From NCBI GenBank assembly GCA_021325365.1, contig JAJPHF010000005.1, forward strand, positions 1 to 46,118: a stretch of DNA of 46,118 nt, read 5' to 3'. A program made the position numbers and the translations under genes. Positions 40,578-46,118 of this stretch are shown here, piece by piece. The notes beneath the pieces were generated by a model. The model worked only from the letters and a program-made list of their open reading frames with translations. It had not been told where the DNA came from and searched no databases. The stretch comes from Pseudomonadota bacterium (lineage in GTDB: Bacteria; Chloroflexota; UBA6077; JAJPHF01). Numbering within the stretch: position 1 is the first letter of the stretch; every line of letters begins with the position of its first letter.

Positions 40578-42062
40578 CTAGCGCCCGCGTGACTCCAGAC
40601 CGGCCGCCGATGGCATGGGCGTCGGCAGCCCGTCCGCGGGCGCCGTATCGGCGGCCTCGCGGCGCTGCGCCTCGATCAGGAGTCGCTCGCGCGCCGTGTC
40701 GGGGATCAGGCACGTCAGCGGCACGTTGATGAGCAGCACGCCCGACAGCGCGAGGAAGATCACGGTCAGCCCCTGCGCCTTGTCCGGGAAGAAGGACAGC
40801 GCCAGCACGACGGCCGCGGTGCCGACCGCCCCCCCGGTCTGACGGAACATCCCCCGCAGCCCGGTCAGTGCCGCGGTCTCGCGGGGCGCCAGGTCGAGGC
40901 TCGCGTTGTTGGCGGCCGGCCCGCCCAGGCCGACCCCGACGCCGCTGATGGTGATGATCGCCGCCAGCAGCCAGAAGCCGCTCAAAGTAAACGCGCCTAG
41001 CGTCACCGTCGTCCAGCCCTGGCCCAGCAGCGCCAGGCTGATCGAGATAAGCACCACGCCGCCGATCATCGGCAGCCGGTAGCCGAGTCGGATGATATAC
41101 AGGCTGGCCAGCACGGTGGCCACGATGTTCGCGATGGCGCGCGGCGTGAGCACCGTGCCGCTCTCGAACGTGCTCATGCCGTACTGCACCACCGCGTAGT
41201 ATGGCACGAACGCCGAGAACCCGAAGGCGACCGCCCCGTAGAAGAAGTTGTACAGATTGGCCGCCAGGTATGGATTGCGCGCCACTAGCTCATAGCGCAC
41301 CAGCGGCTCGGGCGCCGTGCGGATGTGCCGCAGGAACAGCACGCCGAGCGCGCCGCTCACCCCAAACAGCGCCCACAGCCCCGGACTCTCCAGCAGCGTG
41401 GCGTCGTTACCAACCTCCGTCATGCCGTACATCAGCACTGCGACGGCCCCGGCGAACAGGCCGATTCCCCAGAAATCCACGCGCAGCGGCCGCCGGGCCG
41501 TCGGCGAGTCGTGGAGCAGGCAGTACACGCCGACCAGGACCACGACGCCGAGGGGGACGTTCACGAAGAACAGCTCGCGCCAGCTCCAGTTGTGCAGGAT
41601 GAAGCCGCCCAGGTTCGGTCCGATGATGCCGCCGATCGGGAAGATGCTGCTGAACAGCCCGCGCGCCTGGGCGCGACGGTTGCCGAACTGGTCGCTGATG
41701 ATCCCGATCGCCGACGGCATCAGGCCACCGCCGCCCACTGCCTGGAGGGCCCGACAGCCGATCAAGACCCCGATCGATGGCGCCAGGCCGCAGAGCAGCG
41801 ACCCGAGGGTGAACGCCCCGGCGCAGAACAAAAAGACCCGCTTGCGCCCCAGCGTGTCGCTGAGCCTACCGGCCAGGGGCAACATCACGACCTGGACGAG
41901 CTGGTATGCGGTAAGCGTCCAGCCGACCCAGGTGAGGGGCGCCCCGAAGCTGCTGGTGAGCTGGGGAATAGCGACCGCGACGATCGTCGAATCGATCGCG
42001 CTCATCAGGACGGCGAGGCTGGAAAGCGTGAAGAAGACGTAGCTAGTTACCCGCTCGCTCAT
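40578..42062 (-). CDS. MFS multidrug-type transporter (DHA2, EmrB/QacA-like)
   Basis: A 494-aa proton-driven exporter with about 14 predicted spans. Motif A is visible as GRLSDTLGRKRV between TM2 and TM3, motif D1-like SAIDSTIVAVAIPQL is in TM1, and RALQAVGGGGLMPSA is in TM4. The TM5 motif C reads FPIGGIIGPNLGGFI. The length and the D1 motif place it in the DHA2 family, which exports drugs and other amphipathic compounds. The C-terminal ~40 residues are polar and cytosolic. The ATG at 42062 follows GAGGGGG. It stands alone, with no regulator or membrane-fusion protein beside it. Export of aromatic intermediates would fit the neighbourhood but is not demonstrable. Confidence 0.94.
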   Translation of the reverse strand: MSERVTSYVFFTLSSLAVLMSAIDSTIVAVAIPQLTSSFGAPLTWVGWTLTAYQLVQVVMLPLAGRLSDTLGRKRVFLFCAGAFTLGSLLCGLAPSIGVLIGCRALQAVGGGGLMPSAIGIISDQFGNRRAQARGLFSSIFPIGGIIGPNLGGFILHNWSWRELFFVNVPLGVVVLVGVYCLLHDSPTARRPLRVDFWGIGLFAGAVAVLMYGMTEVGNDATLLESPGLWALFGVSGALGVLFLRHIRTAPEPLVRYELVARNPYLAANLYNFFYGAVAFGFSAFVPYYAVVQYGMSTFESGTVLTPRAIANIVATVLASLYIIRLGYRLPMIGGVVLISISLALLGQGWTTVTLGAFTLSGFWLLAAIITISGVGVGLGGPAANNASLDLAPRETAALTGLRGMFRQTGGAVGTAAVVLALSFFPDKAQGLTVIFLALSGVLLINVPLTCLIPDTARERLLIEAQRREAADTAPADGLPTPMPSAAGLESRGR

Positions 42063-42251
42063 GCGCACGCCCCCTCGCCCGTCGCCCGAGCCGCGCACGG
42101 CTCGCCGCCAAATGGCCCCTTAGCATACCACCCGGCGCCCCCCGACCTTATGCGCCGCGGGGCACGTAAACGGCGTAGTGGGAAGAAGAGGGACACGGGG
42201 AGCGGGCCGGGGATTGACTGCGCGGCGCCCGCGCCAGAGGCTGGCATGCTA

Positions 42252-42932
42252 TCAGCCTTGCCCCGCGGCGCGTCCCGCGTAGCGCTGCCGCAGGCACAGC
42301 ACGAGCCGCAGCGCGATGAGGCTGGCGAAGATCGCCGCGTAGGTCAACGGCTGGCTCACGTCGAGCTTCACGCGCCAGATGAAGTGAATGGCCGCGAGCG
42401 CGCCCGCCAGGTAGACCGCCTGGTGGATGCGCTGCCAGCGACGGTACCCCAGGCGCCGCACCCAGTCGTTCGTGGACGTGACGGCCAGCGGGACCATCAA
42501 CAGCAGCGCCAGCACCCCAACCGTGATGAACGGCCGCTGCGCCACGTCCGCCACGATGGCGCCCCAGTCGAAGAACTCGTCCAGCACCAGATAGGTCAGG
42601 CCGTGCAGCGCGGCGTAGAAGAAGGCGAACAGCCCCAGCTCGCGGCGGATGCGCATCGGCCACGTCCACCCGAGGAGCCGCCGGGCGGGGCTGCAGGCGA
42701 GGGCGGCTAGCAGGAAGACGAGCGCCGTCAGCCCCAGCTCGTTCTCGGCCTCGGCAATGGGGTTGGCGCTTAGCGCGCCGGTGCTCGCCCGCAGCCCGAG
42801 CCACACGAGCGGCACCAGCCCGCCGAGGAAGATGCCCGGCTTGAGCCAGGGCCAGGGCTCGCGGCGGCGCGGCCCAGACCGGCCGAGCCCCGGCAACCGC
42901 TGCGCCGCCGACTGCTGGCCGGTACGCGCCAT
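42252..42932 (-). CDS. msrQ: MsrQ-like haem membrane subunit (YedZ family)
   Basis: A 226-aa six-span membrane protein of the ferric-reductase-like family. It binds haem b and passes quinone or flavin electrons to MsrP. The haem-ligand histidine regions are AALHGLTYLVLDEF and RIHQAVYLAGALAAIHFIW, and YRRWQRIHQ is typical of MsrQ. The ~35-residue N-terminal extension is basic and longer than in E. coli. The ATG at 42932 has GGGAG 9 bases upstream. The msrP gene lies upstream on the same strand (141-base gap), the usual MsrPQ pairing. A tandem 13-bp repeat sits in that gap. Confidence 0.92.
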   Translation of the reverse strand: MARTGQQSAAQRLPGLGRSGPRRREPWPWLKPGIFLGGLVPLVWLGLRASTGALSANPIAEAENELGLTALVFLLAALACSPARRLLGWTWPMRIRRELGLFAFFYAALHGLTYLVLDEFFDWGAIVADVAQRPFITVGVLALLLMVPLAVTSTNDWVRRLGYRRWQRIHQAVYLAGALAAIHFIWRVKLDVSQPLTYAAIFASLIALRLVLCLRQRYAGRAAGQG

Positions 42933-42949
42933 TGGCAGATGCTCCCATA

Positions 42950-42977
42950 GCTGACGATTGTCAGCTGACGATTGTCG
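42950..42977. repeat. Two tandem copies of a 14-bp repeat in the msrP-msrQ gap
   Basis: GCTGACGATTGTCA (42950-42963) is followed directly by GCTGACGATTGTCG. It is immediately upstream of the msrQ ribosome site on the minus strand. It could be a simple duplication or a binding site. Confidence 0.6.
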
Positions 42978-43073
42978 CGGCCCAACGGGACGGAAATCTG
43001 CCGCGGCGAAGGGCAAGCGACTCGTCCCCTGCTGCTCGGTAGTCGGGCGGGCTTGGGCGCTCGGACAAACGCG

Positions 43074-44057
43074 CTAGAAATACTTCCGAAGGTCCATGCC
43101 GCTGTAGAGCCCCTCGACCGCGTCGGCGTAGCCGTTGAAGGGGAGCGTCTTGCGCCGCGCGAACTCGCCGATGCGCCGCTCGGTGGCCTGGCTCCAGCGC
43201 GGATGGTCCACCGCCGGGTTCACGTTCGCGTAGAAGCCGTACTCGTGCGGCGCCGCGAGCGCCCACGTCGTCTCCGGCTGCGTGTCCGTGAAGCGCAGCT
43301 TCACGATCGATTTGATGCCCTTGAAGCCGTACTTCCAGGGCACTACCAGCCGCAGCGGGGCGCCGTTCTGGTTGGGCAGCACCTTGCCGTATAGCCCCGT
43401 CGCCAGGAACGCGAGCGGGTGCAGCGCTTCGTCGAGCCGTAGCCCCTCGACGTACGGCCAGCGGAGGATGCGATAGCGCTGCCCGGGCATCTGCTCGGGC
43501 TTCAGGAGCGTCGTGAACTCAACGAACTTCGCGTTGCCCGTGGGCTCCAGCCGCCGGATCAGGTCGGCCAGCGGAAACCCCAGCCACGGGATTACCATCG
43601 ACCAGGCCTCGACGCAGCGCATCCGATACACCCGCTGCTCCAGCGGGAACCACCCGAGCAGCGTGTCGATATCGATCGTCTGCGGCCGGGCCACCTCGCC
43701 CTCGACGCTGATCGTCCACGGCCGCGTCTCCAACGCGTGCGCGTTGCGGGCCGGGTCGTCCTTGTCCAGCCCGAACTCGTAGAAGTTGTTGTAGGTGGTC
43801 ACGCTGCGCTCTGGTGTTAGCGGCTCGTCGGTGTCGAACGCCCCGCCCGCGGTAAAGGCGATATTCTCGGCGGCCACCGGCGCGGCGGGTGGCTCGTCGG
43901 GCGGTGGCCCCTTCCCCGCCAGCCAGATCAGGCTGCCGCCCACCAGGCCCGCCGTCCCAAGGGTGAACGCCCCGTTCTTGAGGAATTCGCGGCGGGTCTG
44001 GTAGAGCGGCTCGGGGGTGATCTCGCTACTCGGTGGCTCCGGCGGCAAGTCTCGCAT
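43074..44057 (-). CDS. msrP: MsrP, molybdopterin-dependent methionine sulfoxide reductase catalytic subunit
   Basis: A 327-aa exported molybdoenzyme (YedY family) that repairs oxidised methionines outside the membrane. A Tat signal is present ([10 protein letters not shown]22-R23), and the Mo-ligand cysteine C148 is in [13 protein letters not shown]. The MPT-contact block [19 protein letters not shown] and the C-terminal [15 protein letters not shown] segment ([17 protein letters not shown]) match the family. The length is normal. The ATG at 44057 follows GGAG at 8 bases; a TTG four codons upstream is an alternative. The partner msrQ follows. It requires the Tat export system and molybdenum cofactor synthesis encoded elsewhere. 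Confidence 0.96.
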   Translation of the reverse strand: MRDLPPEPPSSEITPEPLYQTRREFLKNGAFTLGTAGLVGGSLIWLAGKGPPPDEPPAAPVAAENIAFTAGGAFDTDEPLTPERSVTTYNNFYEFGLDKDDPARNAHALETRPWTISVEGEVARPQTIDIDTLLGWFPLEQRVYRMRCVEAWSMVIPWLGFPLADLIRRLEPTGNAKFVEFTTLLKPEQMPGQRYRILRWPYVEGLRLDEALHPLAFLATGLYGKVLPNQNGAPLRLVVPWKYGFKGIKSIVKLRFTDTQPETTWALAAPHEYGFYANVNPAVDHPRWSQATERRIGEFARRKTLPFNGYADAVEGLYSGMDLRKYF

Positions 44058-44199
44058 GGCTCGCTCCAAGTGGCAGCGCGCGCCGCGCTGCCGGCCTCGA
44101 CGGCTCTCGCGGGTGGCCGCGTGGGCGCCTTCCCCCGTCTAGCGCGATGAGGGCGCGGTCGTTCCTTATCATAGCATCGTCTAGGAACACTGGGCCGGG

Positions 44200-44208
44200 T
44201 GTTACAAT
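44200..44208 (+). promoter_or_regulatory. Extended -10 promoter element upstream of the MetE-like gene
   Basis: TG-T-TACAAT, 29 bases before the GTG start. No good -35, as is usual for extended -10 promoters. Confidence 0.5.
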
Positions 44209-44237
44209 GCAGCGCCGCGCAGGTTCAGGAGAGTACG

Positions 44238-45395
44238 GTGAAACGCAGCACGGAGCGCATCCTCACCACGCACACCGGCAGCTTGCCCCGCCCCAACGAC
44301 CTGGCCGAGCTGATGCTCGCGAAGGAGGCTGGGCAGGACGTGGACCCGGCCCGGCTGGAGCACGCGATCCAGGCGGCCACCACTGAGGTCGTCCGCCAGC
44401 AGGTCGCGTGCGGCGTGGACGTCGTCGGCGACGGCGAGATGAGCAAGCCGGGCTACTCAAACTACGTGAAAGACCGCCTGACTGGCTTGAGCGGCCAGAG
44501 CGGGATGAAGCACCGCCCCGAGTGGGAGGACTTCCCCGAGTATTACCAGCTCAACCGCCAGGATGCCGCCCGCGCCAACCTCAGGACGCCCGCCTGCACC
44601 GGCCCGGTGCGGCTCCGGGACCCCGAGGCGGTCCAGCGCGACATCGCGCGCCTGCGGGCCGCGCTCGACGCGCTCGGCGACGCGCGGCCCGTCGACGTGT
44701 TCATGACGGCGGCCTCGCCGGGCGTCATCGCCCACTTCCTGGAGAACCAGTACTACGGCAGCGACGAGGCGTACCTGGCCGCGCTGGCCGACGCCATGCG
44801 GCCCGAGTACGAGGCGATCGCGGCCGCGGGGTTCGTGCTCCAGCTCGATTGCCCGGACCTCGCCATGAGCCGGCACATGGGCACCAACGCCGACCTGTCC
44901 ACGGAGCAGTTCCGCACGAAGATCAACCTCCAGGTCGAGGCGCTCAACCACACCGTGGCGCGCATCCCCGCCGAGCAGCTTCGCCTGCACCTGTGCTGGG
45001 GCAACTACGAGGGCCCGCACCACCGCGACATCCCCCTCCGCGACATCCTGGACGTGGTGCTGCGCGCGCGTCCCAGCGCGATCTCGTTCGAGGGCGCCAA
45101 TCCCCGCCACGGCCACGAGTGGGCGCTGTTCGAGGAGGTCAAGCTGCCCGAGGGGAAGATGCTCATCCCCGGCGTGCTCGACTCGACGACCAACTACGTC
45201 GAGCACCCGGAGCTGGTGGCCCAGCGGATCGTGCGCTACGCGCGGCTGGTGGGCCGCGAGAACGTGATCGCGGGCTCGGACTGCGGCTTCGGCACCTTCG
45301 TGGGCCGCGCGCGAGTGGACCGCCGCATCACGTGGGCGAAGCTCGAGGCGATGGCCGACGGCGCACGCCTCGCCTCCCAGCAGCTCTGGGGATAG
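44238..45395 (+). CDS. MetE-like (cobalamin-independent methionine synthase family) protein, short form
   Basis: A 385-aa single-domain protein of the UROD/MetE-like superfamily. It begins ILTTHTGSLPRP, the classic opening of the catalytic C-terminal MetE domain. GVDVVGDGEMSKPGY and the zinc-site blocks HLCWGNYEGPHH (His, Cys) and IAGSDCGFGTF (Cys) follow. The N-terminal half of true MetE (~750 aa) is absent, as in archaeal and many Chloroflexota or proteobacterial 'core-MetE/epoxyalkane:CoM transferase-like' proteins. It may transfer methyl or alkyl groups from unusual donors to a thiol. The GTG at 44238 follows AGGAGAG. It is convergent with the carboxylase gene at the window end. Confidence 0.9.
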   Translation: MKRSTERILTTHTGSLPRPNDLAELMLAKEAGQDVDPARLEHAIQAATTEVVRQQVACGVDVVGDGEMSKPGYSNYVKDRLTGLSGQSGMKHRPEWEDFPEYYQLNRQDAARANLRTPACTGPVRLRDPEAVQRDIARLRAALDALGDARPVDVFMTAASPGVIAHFLENQYYGSDEAYLAALADAMRPEYEAIAAAGFVLQLDCPDLAMSRHMGTNADLSTEQFRTKINLQVEALNHTVARIPAEQLRLHLCWGNYEGPHHRDIPLRDILDVVLRARPSAISFEGANPRHGHEWALFEEVKLPEGKMLIPGVLDSTTNYVEHPELVAQRIVRYARLVGRENVIAGSDCGFGTFVGRARVDRRITWAKLEAMADGARLASQQLWG

Positions 45396-45434
45396 GGCTC
45401 GCACGGTTCGGAGTGGCGGGCGGGCGCTCGCCGT

Positions 45435-45577
45435 CTACAGCGGTGTGCAGCCAGATTGAGCGATCGGGTGACCGAGGGCGGCGGCCAGTGGCGCTGGCCG
45501 GATGCCGCGCCACAGGCCGCGGACGGGCATGAAACCCGCCCCTACGAGACGCTGGCTGCTCACCATACGCAAGCTGG
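45435..45577 (-). repeat. Family I repeat, copy D (full length, inverted)
   Basis: Read on the minus strand it begins AGCAGCCAGCGTCTCGTAGG, has the stem GGGCGGG/CCCGTCC (one G-U pair), the middle TGTGGCGCGG and a tail ending CGCTGTAG. Its 5' edge abuts the stop codon of the carboxylase gene. Confidence 0.8.
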
Positions 45578-45578
45578 T

Positions 45579-46118
45579 CTACGCGTGACCGGCTGTCGGC
45601 GCCGGCTCTGGCGCCGCGCCGCGCGCTAGCGTCAGGGCCAAGTCGCCCTTCTGGACCTGGATGAAGTGGCGATCGCTCCGCTGGGTGAGCTGCGCCACCA
45701 GCTCGACGAGCGGCGACGCGGCGTCGAGGTGCTCGTAGTCACGCGGCGGGCCGGCGGCGCGCATGGCGGCCAGCTCGGCATCGCTGCACTCCATGCGCAG
45801 CAGCAGCTCCTCTTCGCTCACGCCCGGCCCGCCGTAGCGCGCGCGCAAGTCGGCCTCGGTCGGCTCGGGCGGCGGGGCGGCGGCGATCTCCTTCGCGCGG
45901 GGCCGCGCCAGGATGCGGTCGCGCACGTCCGTGTCCATGCCGTCGATCGCCTCCTGGCCGCCCCAGTAGCCGAGGGCGTAGAGGATGGTCTGGTCGGTGA
46001 CCTCTTTGTAACGCTCGCCGGTGATGACGTTGATCGCCGCCTGGCTGCCCACGAACTGGCTGAGCGGCGTCACCATGATCGGCCAGCCCCACTCCTCCCG
46101 CACCCGCGCGCACTCCGC
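45579..46118 (-). CDS. Biotin-dependent carboxylase carboxyltransferase subunit, C-terminal part (PYC/OadA-like)
   Basis: The last ~179 residues of a protein whose start lies beyond the window end. GWPIMVTPLSQFVGSQAA, then INVITGERYKEVTDQTILYA and LGYWGGQEAIDGMDTDVRDR are the conserved carboxylase domain of pyruvate carboxylase/oxaloacetate decarboxylase alpha subunits. After a Pro/Glu linker, a ~60-residue tail (LVELVAQLTQRSDRHFIQVQ) replaces the biotinyl domain, so biotin is carried by another subunit. Possible activities are pyruvate carboxylation, transcarboxylation or oxaloacetate decarboxylation. It ends at a family I repeat. Confidence 0.9.
   Translation of the reverse strand, partial: AECARVREEWGWPIMVTPLSQFVGSQAAINVITGERYKEVTDQTILYALGYWGGQEAIDGMDTDVRDRILARPRAKEIAAAPPPEPTEADLRARYGGPGVSEEELLLRMECSDAELAAMRAAGPPRDYEHLDAASPLVELVAQLTQRSDRHFIQVQKGDLALTLARGAAPEPAPTAGHA

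Noticed and set aside
1..46118. tRNA, rRNA, CRISPR arrays, insertion sequences, prophage genes
   Set aside because: No T-loop-like tRNA ends, no regularly spaced identical repeats, no transposase or integrase motifs; repeats present are intergenic hairpin families.

Overview
The window is a 46 kb piece of a very GC-rich bacterial chromosome (GTG and occasionally TTG starts are common). Several lines point to Chloroflexota: the GroEL N-terminus, a large set of alanine/proline-rich lipoproteins, luciferase-like flavin oxidoreductases, a short MetE-like protein, and dispersed repeats built around GTAGGGGCGGG. This assignment is inferred from protein style, not from any marker-gene tree. No phage, insertion sequence, tRNA, rRNA or CRISPR array was found.

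Layout. 1-3.1 kb: truncated groEL, a thioredoxin-fold 2Fe-2S ferredoxin, two nitroreductases and a small membrane protein. 3.3-7.8 kb: a solute-binding lipoprotein followed by a 1066-aa polytopic glycosyltransferase-like protein whose tail carries a discoidin-like domain and four IPT/TIG-like repeats. 7.9-11.6 kb: a same-strand run of an orphan xanthine-dehydrogenase-type large subunit, an RHH/MazF toxin-antitoxin pair and a CinA N-domain protein. 11.8-12.9 kb: two related small secreted proteins. 13-20.5 kb: two luciferase-like oxidoreductases, an FMN reductase, a glycosyltransferase and two more lipoproteins. 20.5-25 kb: an FAH-family hydrolase, a redoxin, an amidohydrolase, a SnoaL-like protein and a DUF4160/DUF2442 pair. 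25-30 kb: two divergent LigB-type extradiol dioxygenases, a meta-cleavage-type hydrolase, a lipoprotein and a RidA protein. 30.6-33.7 kb: a TMEM175-like channel and two divergent amidohydrolases. 34.4-37.4 kb: a SnoaL-like/isochorismatase/UbiD/zinc-ribbon operon. 38-40.4 kb: two tandem lipoproteins. 40.6-46.1 kb: an MFS exporter, MsrQ, MsrP, a MetE-like protein and the C-terminal part of a biotin-dependent carboxylase transferase subunit.

How it may work together. The enzyme set (ring-cleaving dioxygenases, C-C hydrolase, FAH, UbiD decarboxylase, three amidohydrolase-2 proteins, flavin monooxygenases with an FMN reductase, a molybdenum hydroxylase) suggests oxidative breakdown of aromatic or other recalcitrant organic matter. 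Six extracytoplasmic binding lipoproteins lie among these enzymes, yet no ABC permease or ATPase is present. The most noteworthy observations are: these 'solo' binding proteins coupled to catabolic genes; a His-to-Gln change at a predicted iron-ligand position in both LigB proteins; the GT-C/discoidin/IPT fusion; a zinc-ribbon mini-subunit next to UbiD; and a repeat family whose hairpin stems covary. All functional couplings are inferences from gene content and position.
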